Shown one piece after another: positions 45,101-58,539 of a DNA stretch of 64,000 bases. This stretch comes from Daldinia sp. FL1419 (Eukaryota > Ascomycota > Sordariomycetes > Xylariales > Hypoxylaceae). The DNA lies in assembly GCA_025201765.1 (NCBI GenBank), contig MU623368.1:186001-250000 (forward strand), in the 5' to 3' direction. A program made the position numbers and the translations under genes. The notes beneath the pieces are model-generated. The model was not told the origin of the DNA and ran no database searches. It worked only from the letters and a program-made list of their open reading frames with translations. Every line of letters starts with the position of its first letter. Position 1 is the first letter of the stretch.

Positions 45101-45747
45101 AATTACTGGACTACGAAGGAGACGTTCAATCTACGTTCTGTCTCGATTTCGTAGTCGAAGTGGAGAAATATGGCACTAGGGTTCGAGTACCCCTCTGCCC
45201 TGGGGGTGAATCAAAAATGGTGACAAACACAAATCGCCGGGAATATGTTGACCTTTATGTCAGATACCTTCTTGACACTTCGGTCAGCAGACAATTCGAA
45301 CCTTTCAAGCGGGGCTTCTTCACTGTCTGCGCTGGCAATGCACTGACGCTTTTCAAACCTGAGGAGATTGAACTCCTGATTCGCGGTTCAGATGAAGCAT
45401 TGGACATTACTGCTCTACAAGGAGCTGCAGTATATTCAAACTGGCCACCAAACATTCCGGCAGAGCGGCAATCTACAGTGCGGTGGTTTTGGGACACATT
45501 CGAGAGAGCTTCTATTACGGACCAACGTCGTTTGCTATCTTTCATAACTGGCAGCGATCGTATTCCTGCTATGGGTGCGGCATCTCTCGTGATCAAAATC
45601 AATTGTCTTGGTATTGACGAAGGGCGATTTCCTTCCGCGAGGACGTGCTTCAATATTTTAGGCTTGTATTGCTATGGCTCGCGCCAAAGATTGGAAGATT
45701 TTCTTTGGCGAGCAGTCAACGAGAGCGAGGGGTTTGGACTCAAGTAA
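42172..45747 (+). CDS. HECT-type E3 ubiquitin ligase (Hul4-like)
   Basis: Three exons, 42172-42745, 42797-44773 and 44825-45747, giving 1157 residues. The N-terminal 120 residues are disordered and basic. A Cys4 zinc-binding motif follows (C128-x2-C131, C146-x2-C149). The HECT domain occupies the last 370 residues or so: LRIEFKGEEGIDGGGLRKEWF, GVVLGLAIYNSTILDV, FKRGFFTVC, and the active-site block PSARTCFNILGLYCY with C1125. The C-terminal tail ends in ESEGFGLK, including the Phe needed for catalysis. A Cys-rich N-terminus with a C-terminal HECT is the layout of fungal Hul4 proteins, which act in nuclear protein quality control and RNA surveillance. Both introns are 51 nt. Confidence 0.92.
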
Positions 45748-48700
45748 CAGTAAAACAGATATGCAAATTCATGACAGCATTTCGGCGGCGTTTATAAATT
45801 CGGGATGCCCATCGAATAACGGCGTACCAAAACACCTATGAACAGATACTTGTCAAAAATCATGTGCTACCAGTATTGTACTCGGGCGGTGGGTTCTCTT
45901 AAGACACGAGGGGTCCCACAAAAAGGGGCGTTCAAACTGATTATACCCAGCTAGCTGTATCATTACTATATGTGGTCACCATAGCGAATGATGAATTAAA
46001 ACTTTTATTCTCGAATAGGGGCATTGTAGATATTACTTACTGATGTGAATGTCTGGTTGATTATGTTGAAATTATGCTATATTGGTGGGAAATTGGTTAT
46101 ATCCGTATGAAGAAGTTCTATTCAAGTCTCATGATGTCTCGAGCTAATTGGCCGCCATAAAAGGACATGTATTTATAGATAGACATGCTATGTGTTACGT
46201 ATCTAACTGCCTGGTGGATGTTGGTGAAGTTTCTCGTGTAATATAGGTAGGCACCAACTAATGGAGGATTTGATTAAGCAAATGACCAACTGCTAAGCTT
46301 ATTCCTTATTACATACAAATATGCCAGCACCACAGGGGTTTCCGGGACTAGAAGGCTAGTATCAGGCGACTTTGAGAACCTGACTTATGACTGATGTCAT
46401 GTTAATTATTTACTAAAACATCTCCGCTAATATTTTGGCAAGTGTGAATGGCATCATCCAGGGCCATATTTCAAAGCATTGCTCGTGACTTGTAAAAGGC
46501 GTGCTGACGGAGACCCACCGATATATGCTAGCTATACGTAGCTCTTCTAGCCCTGTATGCTATCATAACAGGTAGTTAAGATGCGCTGACCAAGCACTAT
46601 TCTTTTACAACGTAGCCAATGGGTAAAGTCTTCACTCTACATGCGAAAGACCCATCTAGATACCCTCTCTCAACTCGCTACGTTATCTCATATACTCTCA
46701 ACCCAAGTGACGCGAAGCCGCACGGCCACGCTTATTAAGACAAAGAGATGGCAGGATTAGGATCAGGTTCGGAGTTTGGGTTTGGGTTTGGGTTTCGCCC
46801 CCCAGCGGCACGAACATGCGGTCAGCCACTTCTGGATCCCGCGACGCCCAATCGTAGGCTCTCTAGTGTACCAAAAAGGCAAATAAGGAACTCGTGGCTG
46901 ACAAATGACTTCCGGGATACCAGCGAATGTGTTTATTGGATATCAGGCAGGTGGTACGAATGTTTGGACTTCTGGATATTCGTGGTTTGGAGATATTCCC
47001 GTGGGAGGGGAATTGAACGGGAGTTAGTTGGGAATATATACTTAATATTACCTCAAAATGGTGCGCCTTCGGGTAGCCTGGAACAGGAGTCTCAGTATTA
47101 CTAACTATATCAATTAATAGACAGCATCTGCTTGAGTTTTAGATCTTAAGTCTTAGTTGAGGACTATATAGTCTTGACTGAGCCGCTAGTGTAACGTACG
47201 CGTCTTGCCAGTAAGCCTATTAATTCATAATAAGACCCTTAAGATATCTTGGCTATAATTATTCCTGTATGAAACGTCTTTCAATTACTAACTAGTTATA
47301 GGGCCTTGGTTGAAACATGGACCCTGATTGGTATAGTATTGGAAAGTTGGGATATTCAACGGTGTATGAATTTTTCTTCGTTGGCTAATATAAAAAATAG
47401 TATAACCGCACCCAAGTTAACATAGACAATTTTATACTCTAGTAGCATACTGCTTGCCTAAAAAGCACTCGCCCTTGCTTTGTTATGCTCAGAGAATAAG
47501 TTGGCATGGATAAAATTGCAAGGAATCGAAGAAAATACCGCACCGATTTCGTCGTGGCTTGTTTCATCCTCTCGCGGGATAAGCCAGGGAGTATAGTCAA
47601 CAAACAACCCAATTCGTCATTGAATCGTGTAAAAAGAGTATGCGGGCTGGCACATGCGTAAGTACATATGTGTAAAGCTCGTAAAAGAAAAATGCGTAGC
47701 ATTTAGCGCAATTGGCTCCGGCTGCCGGAGCCGGGATCCACGAAATTACCGAAGTCAGAAGTTCTAGATGGAGTCAAATTTCCACCGGAGGTGGATGTGG
47801 CCTAGGCAATGGCGCGATGTAATGTATAGCGCGGCTAGCCGGCGCGAAGAGAATCTTACTACGACTCGTCTGGGCTTAGAAGATAGCCTTGGGGTCATCT
47901 TTAATGCTTTGTTGCCGTGGAGAGCAAGAACCCAATGATCGGGCCTATTTTCTCCTATTTTCTCCAGCCTTGTGTGGCGCTGCCATGGACCAGTCATGTA
48001 GTCATGACTTCACTAGAATAAGCTTGATTAGCAATTTAGCGATTAGTGGGAGGATGCTGGTAAGATTTACTTTCTGCTTACTGCTATCTAACGGCTTGCG
48101 TATGCTCTATTGGCACGTTTGGCCCTTGCCCATCCACATTGGTTGGATCAGGAGGTTGGCCAGCCAGGCGGAAGGTTTTGGTCATTTTTGTCACACACAT
48201 GCGATGTCGGATACGACGCATTAATTTGGCATTGCTGGCATTACTGGCATTAAATGGTTGAGAAATATTGTTGTCGTTCTTGACTCACGGGTCACACGAT
48301 AAAACGTGACGATCAGTAGGAGCTGATGGCGAGCACTGATAGCTATTTATCAGCATTCTAATAACTACGGTGTTCTTTTAAACCCACAATAAGAGCTCGT
48401 ACGGAGCAACTGCGGAGAAGCGTAGCTATCAAACTCCGGTACCTGGCGGTCTATAGATGCATGGTTGATGGGGGACCCTGAAGGCAACATTGAACTAAGT
48501 TGGGCGAGATCTTTGCCCACATGCGGAATGTGTAAGCTGAGCCGCCGAACGCCATCGGTAACGAGTTCACCATCCATCCATCCATTCACACAAGCTTCGG
48601 ACCAACGCGGTTATCTTGTCTTGACTTGTTCAGCGTTAGGATTAAGACGAAGCTATTTTGAGTCTCTTGTCTTAGCCAACTCGGTTATGTCTCGCAAGAG

Positions 48701-49988
48701 CCGAGCTTTATCGGATAGAATCGTGAATTAGGTCCCGTCCAATGACCGAGAACCCGTTTGACATTCGTGCCATTTTCGTCAAACGGTTAGACACAGTGAC
48801 AAGACGTTTTCTCGGCAATGGAGAAGTGACTTTGGATCTACATGGATGTCGAGGTTCGTTTTTTGAAACTCTTGGAAGCTTTCAAGACCCTCTTTCAAGA
48901 CCTCATTTGGAAATTTCGAGGAATATAATATTATTTTTTTTGGTTATGGGTTTTGAGCTATTTTTTATGAGACGCATTTATTGATTTTGGGGGTCGTCAC
49001 GGACAGGCCAAGCTGAGTCTCGAGTAAGGTCTTGTGTGATGTCAACGGAACCCCTAAGTAACGCTGTCCTAGGACCTCTCCGGAGTTACAAGCAGGGTAC
49101 ATGTTATCCGGCTGGATGGGTTTGTCCGCCGTGTTAGATCGTTTCGTAAAAGTCCCCCCCTAAAAGAGAACAAGAAAGAATAGGAGACATAACAAGATAG
49201 AAAACCATGGACATCTAATTTGACGTTGTGACATTGATTGATATATGATGGAGGATTTTTATCTTGTGACTGCACGATACTTCTCGTTTGATTTTTATAA
49301 GTCAGCTCATTGATCTCTCGCCATATAAAGTCAACGCATCATATTTGATAGAAACATCTGATATTAGACGTGATTATGTTAGGTACCTGGCGTCAGGTGT
49401 GTTGAGAGTGGATGGAGGCGAGACGGGGTGATGCGGATGTAACTAGAAAGTACAGTTCAATAAAGAGTACAGTAGGAATTCCCCGAAGATGGTTGCTTTT
49501 TTTACCCCTCCAAGGAAACAACAGGGTAACAAGGGTAGTAAAAGGGTAGCGACTACTTGTAGGGCCTAGTAGGGCCAAGTCTACGTAGTATGGGCTTGTA
49601 CGAGTTTAGAAATAGGTTAGTTACCTAGCCACTGATAGGATAGGGAAGTAGCACTTCGACCTGCTAATGGACTGAGGTATGGGCGATATGGGAGGGATTA
49701 AAAGCACCCCACCTACCCACCTTGCTGCATCATATTTTTTTTTCTTGGTAAGGTCTCGTCCCTCTTGTCCCTCAACCAATTTTATTTATGTCGCTCATAT
49801 GCCATCATACTAGTACCCCTCCATAAATTCCTCTTCCGCTCAACAACAGCCTTTACGTATTTAATCTGGTCTGTCTACCTCCCTTCCAATTCACTTCCCT
49901 TTTTACTATTTTTTTTCTAATCAAGCTTCTAGTCAACGTCAGAGTCCAACAAATAGAACAATAAATCCTTCCATATTCAATTAAATAG
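45748..49988. other. Long gene-free region upstream of GAPDH
   Basis: About 4.2 kb without a supported gene. The longest frames (46748-47104, 118 codons; 47889-48224; 48742-48984) have no recognisable family and no convincing start or splice context. Features seen are a short gggtttgggtttgggttt run near 46777, a tggcattac-type 9-nt repeat near 48230, and a pyrimidine-rich stretch from about 49750 that belongs to the GAPDH promoter. Confidence 0.45.
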
Positions 49989-50417
49989 GTGAGTGCTAAG
50001 GTTTCCCCCCTCCAAACAGCTTCACTTTTCATTACCCCGCCATTTGTTTGTTACAAGGGTATCAGAACATCGACAAGCTCTCGTTATCCGCCCCGCCTAC
50101 CTGGATCACTTGGCTTTGTTTGGGGGCTTCGGAAACTCTTTCTGCAACACCAGGATGCTAGACGAGTCTATCAGCAAAAAAAAAAAAGAAAAGAAAAAAA
50201 AAGCACTGTGCTACACAGTAACGATTCATGTATTATCAATTCCGGACGGCCGTGATTCCATTGAGCTGAAAGAATTGAAATACCTCGTCTTACGACCATC
50301 TTACAAACATCAACCCCCTCCATTTTCCATATTAAAAACATCCCACATATCCCATTTTCCATTCATCGCCCCTCTACAACTTCAACAATCTTAACTTTGA
50401 CCTTTAACTAACACCAG
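49989..50417 (+). other. Probable 5'-UTR intron of the GAPDH gene
   Basis: A strong donor (AG/GTGAGT at 49989) and an acceptor ending taactaacaccag (50417), with a perfect branch site, enclose 429 nt just before the start codon. CT-rich tracts precede the donor, typical of highly expressed fungal promoters. Long leader introns are known in fungal glycolytic genes. Confidence 0.55.
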
Positions 50418-50434
50418 TATCTTTATCAGTCAAC

Positions 50435-51509
50435 ATGGTCGTCAAGGTCGGCATCAACGGATTTGGCCGTATCGGTCGTATCGTTTTCCGAAATGCCGTC
50501 GAGCATGAGGACATCGAGATCGTTGCCGTCAACGATCCCTTCATCGAGACGCACTACGCTGAATACATGCTAAAGTACGACTCTACCCACGGCATTTTCA
50601 AGGGAACCGTCTCTCACGAGAATGACGGCCTCGTTGTCAACGGCAAGAAGGTCAAGTTCTACCAAGAGCGTGACCCTGCCAATATTCCCTGGAAGGAGAC
50701 CGGTGCTGAATACATCGTCGAGTCGACTGGTGTCTTCACCACCACCGAGAAGGCTAAGGCTCACTTGAAGGGTGGTGCCAAGAAGGTCGTTATCTCTGCC
50801 CCTTCTGCCGATGCCCCCATGTACGTCATCGGTGTGAACGAGAAGACCTACGACGGCTCTGCCGACGTTATCTCCAACGCCTCTTGCACTACCAACTGCC
50901 TTGCTCCCCTCGCCAAGGTTATCCACGACAAGTTCACCATCATTGAGGGTCTCATGACCACTGTCCACTCCTACACTGCCACACAAAAGACCGTCGATGG
51001 TCCCTCCAGCAAGGACTGGCGAGGTGGCCGTACCGCTGCTCAGAACATCATTCCTAGCAGCACCGGTGCCGCCAAGGCCGTCGGTAAGGTCATCCCCGAC
51101 CTTAACGGCAAGCTTACCGGAATGTCCATGCGTGTCCCTACTTCCAACGTCTCCGTTGTCGACTTGACCATCCGCATTGAGAAGGGTGCCACCTACGACG
51201 AGATCAAGGCCGCTATCAAGGAGGCCGCTGATGGTCCCCTCAAGGGTAAGTTCTATTTCTCATTGGCATCAACGAATTCAAACTGAAAGCTAACCTAATA
51301 TCTTAGGCGTCCTCGCTTACACTGAGGATGATGTCGTCTCTACTGACTTGAACGGTAACACCAACTCCTCCATCTTCGATGCCAAGGCCGGTATCTCTCT
51401 AAACAAGAACTTCGTCAAGCTTGTCAGCTGGTACGACAACGAATGGGGTTACAGCCGACGTGTCCTCGACCTTCTGTCCTACGTCGCCAAGGTTGATGCT
51501 AGCAAATAA
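50435..51509 (+). CDS. gpdA: Glyceraldehyde-3-phosphate dehydrogenase
   Basis: Two exons, 50435-51245 and 51307-51509, giving 337 residues, the usual length. The NAD-binding start is VGINGFGRIGR, the active site is SNASCTTNCLAPL (catalytic C151) and the end is SWYDNEWGYSRRVLDLL. The enzyme performs the phosphorylating oxidation step of glycolysis in the cytosol. Codon use is strongly biased to C-ending codons, as expected for one of the most expressed genes. The coding intron lies late in the gene (51246-51306). A long CT-rich leader with a probable intron precedes it. The symbol follows Aspergillus usage. Confidence 0.98.
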
Positions 51510-52083
51510 TTTCCTACATATTAATGATTGAAAGCTCTGACGGCGTTAATAAAAAAACGTGCGGGTGGGTTTTCGTCCAAATAATGACCGCCAAGGAACA
51601 TGGCTGGGCTCGGGTTGAGCAGTACGACATTATTATGATTCATCATAGATAAATGAAGCGAATAAAAAAAAAATCTTCTTCATACTGAGACTGTCCCTAT
51701 ATTGTTTGTGGCTGTGAGATTGGTTACACTGCATGCCGAGAATATCAATTATACCTTGTAGTGTTCCTACGTAGGAAGATACCCAGACTTCTATTCCGTA
51801 TGTATTGACGATTGATCAATTCGAGTTAAGATGAAAGAAGTAGTAATTGTAACGTCGAAAAGACTCTGTTGCAATTCGCCTACGCCAATGTACCTATGAT
51901 ACACTTTTATATCGTAAATTATTCATCCGGTAGTAGTAGTAGTAAGTACCTAATAATAACAGGTAGTAGCTTGCTTTTGGCCTATTCTCTCTTATTCTTC
52001 GCCTAAGCTACCATCTTTTGGTATCCCACGTAACGCCACTCTGAAAGGGGAAAAATGAAACAAAAATAAACCTAAAACTACGC
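51510..52083. other. Intergenic region between convergent genes
   Basis: A 574-nt spacer between the GAPDH (+) and RVB2 (-) stop codons. It is AT-rich, with A-runs at about 51551 and 51664 in the GAPDH 3' UTR. No gene is seen. Confidence 0.4.
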
Positions 52084-53675
52084 TTAGCTGATCTCCATGG
52101 CGTCACCGCTTGCGTTTCCATTAGCAATGGCGAAGTCTACAGTGCCGTCGTTACCAATCAAGCGCTTCTCGGACTGGTTGACGAAGCCGACGCTGCGGGC
52201 TGGATCGTAGAAAAGCTTGAAGCTACGCTGGACGTCTCCGACGGAGACTTGTTTGGCCCTGCGCTTGGCGCAGACTAGTTGGGAGGTTGTGATTAAGTTG
52301 CTTGCGTACCGGAGACCGGCTTCTTGGCCAATCTTCGTTAGTAATGCTAGGGCATCGGCTGATACGTCGATTTCTTCCTCGGTGGCGCGGAGGCCTAGGA
52401 TTTGGCGGATCTCGTCAGGTGAATAGACTTGTGTCTGGATAATGACCACACGGTCTAGGAAGTCGAGTGGCAAGCCGTGAGGGCTGCGGTAGTCCGTACC
52501 GCGGATCTTGGAGTGTCCACGGTTGCTAGCCATAATGACGATAGGGGCAAGATCAACCTCGAGGGCGCGGTTTATATAACTAAAGCACTCGATATCCAAC
52601 ATGTGTACCTCGTCAATAAAGAGCACACCCGGAACTATCTCGGCTTTGCCTTCTTCTTTCCATTCGGCCACCTTGGTATCGATCTGGTCGCGGATCTCGC
52701 TACGGATCTCGCCCGTGTCGCCGCTGAACAGGGCCAGGAAGCCCTGCGTACGAGAGTTGATGACGTCGATCTCGTGGAGGGTAACAGTATGCACGACTTC
52801 CTTGCGCTTCTGTAGTTCGCCATCGGGACACTGGAGAAACTTTGTGTCGGCGCCCATGGCGTCGTAGTCGCGGCTGCGAGCATAGGAACGACCGAGCTTG
52901 GTAATTTTGCCGGAGCCCTTGTCGATAGATATGATATCGCCGGCTATAACGCGCTCCTTGGTCATGGCATCAATCATCTTGGCGCCCATGTCGTACACAG
53001 CCTCCATGTCCGTCGTCTTGATGGTGAGTTTGCCCTGCTTAGCACCGCCGGTCACACTACGGTCGATCTGGATCTCGACAACTTCACCCTCCATGATCTC
53101 AGACTCTTCCTTGATGCGCACGCCGATCGATTTGCGGAAGGCTTGGGTTAGGGCCTCGGTCTTGGACATCTCGAGCGAGAATATCTCGGATGAGGCTAGC
53201 GATGTGAAGGGCACGTCGGGGCCGAGGGATTGCGCCATACCCATTGCGATGGCTGTCTTACCCGTGCTATATAATTATTCCAGTCAACGCCAATCCCCCA
53301 GAGATAATATAGGTGTAGATAGTAATGCATCTTACCTTGGAGGTCCAGCAATAAGCACCGCCCTGCCGGCAATCTTCCCTACCTTGATCATCTCTAATAT
53401 GACCGCCGCCGCCTTTCGCGCCTTCTCTTGGCCGACTAGACCTTGCGACGCCGTACGAGGTTCTAACGTATCCGCATCTACGCCTAGGCCTCTGATATGG
53501 GAATGCGCCGCGATGAGGTTAAGGCCTCGCAGCTCTCTGGTCTCGCCGACGGTCATGACGGGCTGTATGTTTCCACGATATTAATTAGCTTTCGAAGCTC
53601 CATTTCTTCGTTTATATCGGTAAAAAAAAATAATAAGGATTTTTAATATGTAACACGGTTACTTACAGCAGCCAT
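52084..53675 (-). CDS. RVB2: RuvB-like AAA+ ATPase Rvb2 (reptin)
   Basis: Three exons, 53675-53667 (only three codons), 53562-53336 and 53266-52084, giving 472 residues. Walker A is GPPSTGKT (76-83) and Walker B LFIDEVH (D297, E298). The start LRGLNLIAAHSHIRGLG, the insertion-domain strand VEIQIDRSVTGG and the LLTKIGQEAGLRYASNLI helix mark the reptin branch rather than pontin. With Rvb1 it forms a dodecamer in the INO80, SWR1 and R2TP complexes, acting in chromatin remodelling and assembly of snoRNPs and kinases. The very short first exon was accepted because only it supplies an ATG in frame (MAAPVMTVGE). Confidence 0.97.
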
Positions 53676-55691
53676 TTTGGAGAACTCGTTTTTCAATTCC
53701 TCGGAAATATAATTTATTTGTAGGTATCTATGGAGTCTCCTGTTTTGGCGTTTGTTTCTTTGCTAAGCTATTGAATCTCTTTGAAGCTTCCCAAATGTCG
53801 AACCGCAGCTCTGGAAAATTGAACGCGTTACATGGGTACACAGCTTACATAGTATGTATTGTACAGTCTCGTATCTTATCTGCTTAGGTAATTCTTTTCA
53901 TACTGTGGCGCAAAGGGCGGTAGCATGTGGCGGTGTAGTTTGACCCAGCCTAATAGGCCGTTAACCTTTCGGATGCACTGTCCCGCGAGAACTCTTCCCA
54001 ACTTCCAGCAGGCACTGGTTGGTGTAACTCTACAAAGCAACTAAAGGGGTACGCAAAATGTAAAGTTATTGATTCGTTAGGATATTAATTAAGAGCTCAT
54101 AATAGTAAATGCAGTGGAACCTGAAATGCTTGACAACGGATGCCCAACCCCACTCACATTTTGATTATGCTTAGGAAGTTTTACCCGGCCACCATTTGAT
54201 CTTTTCTATATAGAAAACATCTACTTTTAAATATGTGGTGTGATAGGTATAATTGAGACGTACCTGTAACCTACGTACGTAACACTTGGGTACTTGGACT
54301 AGTTAGGTAGTTAAAATCTTACAACTTCCAAGTTTGAACCAACCCATTGGAAAAAGCAATTAAATTATTGACCGGGTTTATTCTTTGCTTGCTGCTTGTC
54401 CCTTCCTCCTGTTTCGGTTTGCTTGGCGTATTGCGTTTCATCGCGTCGATCTTGTAGTTGCATCAGTTGCGGTTGCGGTTGCAGTAGTAATTACGCAGTT
54501 ATAGCACTAAAAAGTTAAGAGGCAGGCACCTACCTGGTAAACAACTTGAGAGATGAAGGAACAAGTCATATTCGGCTTTCCCTTTCTGTTTCCTGTTCCC
54601 CTCTCGCCTCCATGAACTGTACCTAGGTACGGACAACTGGCGATTAAAATTTTATTTTTCATGACTGTCTGTTGGTTGGTTTACTTTTCGTGATACATAC
54701 TGGGTTTCGGGTACTTTATGTACTTACCTACTTGGCTCATGTTGTTTGATATAATTCAACAACGGAACTTACAACGCATATACTCGTTGGCCCACCCACC
54801 GTTTCTTTCCTCTTATATCTATCGACTCGTAGGTGCCCGCAAGAGAGAAATATCTATCGCTACATGTAATAGGCAAGTTGGATTAGCTGCGTGCACCTAC
54901 CAAGCGCTAACGGCGCTAAGGGTCTAATTGTACTCGTCAGTTTTACCAGACTTACAGACTGATACTTTCCACCGATACGATATATTTTTACAAGCGTAAC
55001 CCACCATCTATTTATTCGTTCCGACTCGTTTATTCTTCTCCTTCTTTTTCACATACTCACATATTCTCTACCCTTCCCATTTGCTTGCATCCTACCCCTT
55101 TTCGCCTTAACCAGAGCTCGATTCTTGCCTCCGAATAGATAGCGGCGACTGTTATCTGCTGGCAAAGAATTACTTAAATCTATATTAAGATCCGATCCTA
55201 AAAACGGATACCCCAAAAGTGTTGTAATTGACTTGCGCGTTTACCCAACTTCTTCTCTCTCTATCTTGTTAAAGAGCCCTTATACGATACGTATAACCTT
55301 ATACGCCGCGACTCTAAATAGAAAAAACAAAACAAAAAAACATCAGGTTAACAGGCGTTTAAGTATCTACTTAGTTAGGTGCCTCACCGTGTTTTCGATT
55401 TGAGTTCTTCAAAGGCTGCAAGTTCCTGTCGCGCCTACTAGTGGTTTATAAGTTGCCTGCTATTCAAAGTCTTCTCAAAGACTTGGAAAGAGACAGCATA
55501 AACCTGAGTAGCCTGGGCAGCAATAAAAGGCAATGACAGTATCGTACGTGACTGAGTTATCAGGACATTGCAGTGTAAATTTCGAGAGTCGGGGAAATCA
55601 CCGGTTGGATTTATTTCCCTGGTTAGCAAGATAACCAAGGACGTACTTATAATAACTTCAAGCCCAGTTCAACTATTTCGTCTTTTCCATC
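53676..55691. other. Divergent intergenic region between RVB2 and the coiled-coil gene
   Basis: About 2 kb. A frame at 54718-54927 has no recognisable product. A CT-rich stretch from about 54990 to 55110 and an A-rich run near 55321-55340 suggest the long leader of the coiled-coil gene. Nothing else seen. Confidence 0.4.
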
Positions 55692-57877
55692 ATGCCATCT
55701 TATCCCCAATATAGATCAACTGGCTTTGAAGACGAGCGACGCCGACCATATGGTGGTGTTGACTCGTACAAACGATCAGAATCTAGGAAGATTCCCCGTG
55801 ATCATTCACGTGGCGGAAAGGAGCCGGAACGGGATTGGGATCGGGATCGGGGCCGTAGCATGGCTTCGGGTTCACGCGACTCAACCGACGCGCGAAGCCC
55901 GTACGGGAAAAGAAGGGAGACGGAGGTTTCAAAAGACCTTCATCTAGACACTACCAAGATACCAACAGGCCCTAGGAGGGCTGTGTCAGATGCCTATTCA
56001 CCCGCTAGTGCCGTGAATAGCATTCCAACCTCAGGTACCCGCCATACTCCTATTGAACCGGGTAAGTTTTAACTTCCCCGACAAAAATACTAAGCCATTA
56101 ATAGATAGTCTGACATGGGACGATAGGTGCCAACAGCATCACAAAGACGAGTAGAATATCCAGTCCATCGCCAATATCACCACCGATCATCCCAAAAACT
56201 AAAGATCCTGGACATCAGGAATATTTTGATGCCTTATTTAAAGGCTGCGAAATTTTGCAAGAGCGTGTGCTCCTAAAATTGCGGAAAGACAAAAATTTGC
56301 GCGAGGATCATCAGCGGCGGAACGAGCTCTGCAAAATCGCAAGTAAAGTCAATGATTATGCACCATACTCAGAAATTAAACGACGATTCGACGAAAAGGA
56401 GAAGTTAGAACGAGATGAGATCTCGACGAGTTCCTCTAGAATCGACCAGCAATATGCAGAGTTCCTAGAAGGATTCGTGTCCATTATAGCGTCACCAAAA
56501 TCCCAGGCGGTCGACAATACCTCGCTTCAAGCATTAGAGGCCAAATTAGAAGCCAAATTTGCGGAGCTTCAGAAGCAAAATTCCGAGCAGCAAAAACAAA
56601 TACTTGATGCTCAAACCCAAATCCGGACTCTGCATAATGAGCAGAAACAATCAGCCCAGGCTTTCAACGATCTGGATAAGGGCTTCAAGGCGTTAAAATC
56701 TGATCATGATACTCTACAATCCGAAAACTCACAGCTTAAGAGGCAGATTGCAGGTCTTGATCATCTAAATAAAACCCAAGATGATCTAAACGAGTTGGCT
56801 AAGAATTTCAGATCCTTAACCAATAGAGTGGATGATATAGAGGGGAACGTGACTGTGTGCGTGGATAAATTCAAAAGTTTCGACATGGACACGTATAGCG
56901 ACGTTTTCAAGGGTTGTATCGATGATGACTTTAAGTCGAAAGTCTTTTCAAATGAAAAAGTAACCGAAACTCTACGCCAAGACTTAAGTTCTTTACAGGA
57001 GTTAGCCTTGTCACGTTTTGACAAGGCTGATTTCCGTATCCAAGAAACTCGAAAGCTTTTAGAGGACCTCCAAAACTCCCAGCCGGCTATATCACAGCCG
57101 GCTCGCGGGTCGTCGGTGGATCAGATTGCGCTGGAAGCTTTAATTGAAAAAAAGATGGATACACTCCGGGCTGCTCTCGAGAGCATAGCCGCCGATACCA
57201 GCAACACTTGTGCCGAGATGGTCGACGAACTAGTAGTTCGTGTTGAAACAATCGAATCGGCTATTAAGGATCTTGAAAATCTACCTACGGAAATTTGTGC
57301 GCTCAAACAAGCTGGAGATGAGCAGCACAATGTATTGCACGACTTGCAAGAGTCTCTTCACTCCCTCGAGGTTCATGGGGTTGTTCCCAAGCTTGATAAG
57401 GTTATTATAAAATTGACGGATGTGGAGAGTAGGATAAACAAACTCCAGCGATTCCATGCCGCTGGGGGAATGATTGGCCCCAATACCCTCATGGGTGCCA
57501 TCAAATCGGACATGGATGATGCGAAAAAAAGGTTCGATGCGCTCGAGCTTGCTGTTAGGACCTTGGACAGCCAATGGGCCAATGTAAACTCGAAGCAGAT
57601 GGCGATTCAGATTATTCAGCATCTGGACTCCTCCAGGCATACAGTCAACGACCGGATTGTAAACGCTGAAGCAGGGGTCAGCGAATTAAAGGGTAAACTT
57701 ACGCTTCTCGAGCACAATCTTGCTTTATTAAGGGACCCGAAATATCTAGCGACTATACTAAAGGCCTCGCCGCCGCTAGGAAAACGGCCGGCTTCTCCTG
57801 GATCGTCTGCCGGAGGCCCCATAAAGAAGAGGAAGCCGGATACAAAAGGACAGCAGCAACAATCTGATAAAACCTAG
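55692..57877 (+). CDS. Coiled-coil protein of unknown function, probably nuclear
   Basis: Two exons, 55692-56061 and 56127-57877, giving 706 residues. The first 120 residues are Arg/Asp/Ser-rich and disordered (DRDRGRS-like). A charged helical region follows. From about 240 to 640 long heptad-type stretches occur (LEAKLEAKFAELQKQNSEQQ, then a run ending DKGFKALKSDHDTLQSEN), consistent with extended coiled coils. The C-terminus carries a basic patch, KKRKPD, that looks like a nuclear localisation signal. I do not recognise the family. A structural or scaffolding role in the nucleus is only an inference from composition. AT-richer codon use than GAPDH suggests moderate expression. Confidence 0.75.
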
Positions 57878-58539
57878 GCATCCAAGGGTTTATGATCGTT
57901 GGCATAAGTTAGCGTTTGGCAGCTATTGTGTTGCCAGTAAGCTTTTCGAGGACCCGCATAATGGAGTTAAGACTAGGAATGAACCATCAGACTCGGTACG
58001 GTAACTCGAGTCTTTGTCTTCCGCATCCCTTACCTATCCGGGTGTAGCTAAGGGGCTTGGACTTAAAGGCCTTCTTTCTATACGTCGAAGTCATTGTGCT
58101 AGATGGGTGTATGATTGGAATACCTCTCTATTTTAATATTTCCAAGGCGGCGGGGGTCTGGAGCCGGGAAGTCGAATAAGGGCCAAGGAGGTCTACAAAG
58201 TTCAAATAACATGGAGGTTTATTTGCGTGCGTTTATGATTTAGAACTTTACTTCGAAAATTACCTAGGCGAGTCTCAACTTCTAGGGGAAACAATAAGAA
58301 TGAAAACGGCAAAAGAACGAAATAATTACTTGTGACTTTTCTTTTTGACTCCGTAGCTACCTTGTATATGCACTTTTCCGAGTAATTGATGTTTCCACCT
58401 ATGGGTATATTTTGCGTTCCAGCGTCCTTCATTAGTACTGCCCATATCTATATGCCCACCTGTCTACTGCTGTATGTACCGATTATGTGTCAGGGAGTGC
58501 CTTCATTCTCCCAGACGAAGTCTAATGCAAAAGCCCCCA
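57878..58539. other. Intergenic region between convergent genes
   Basis: The 662-nt spacer between the coiled-coil gene (+) and the Pth2 gene (-). A minus-strand frame at 58202-58432 has no recognisable product. Confidence 0.4.

Noticed and set aside
46774..46796. GGGTTT run resembling telomere repeat
   Set aside because: Three units only and not the TTAGGG repeat of filamentous fungi, so an internal telomere is not supported.
46748..47104. 118-codon frame in the long gap before GAPDH
   Set aside because: Starts in a low-complexity Gly/Phe repeat, has no recognised domain and no promoter or splice context.
50570..50986. 138-codon frame opposite GAPDH
   Set aside because: Antisense shadow of a strongly codon-biased gene; no independent signals.
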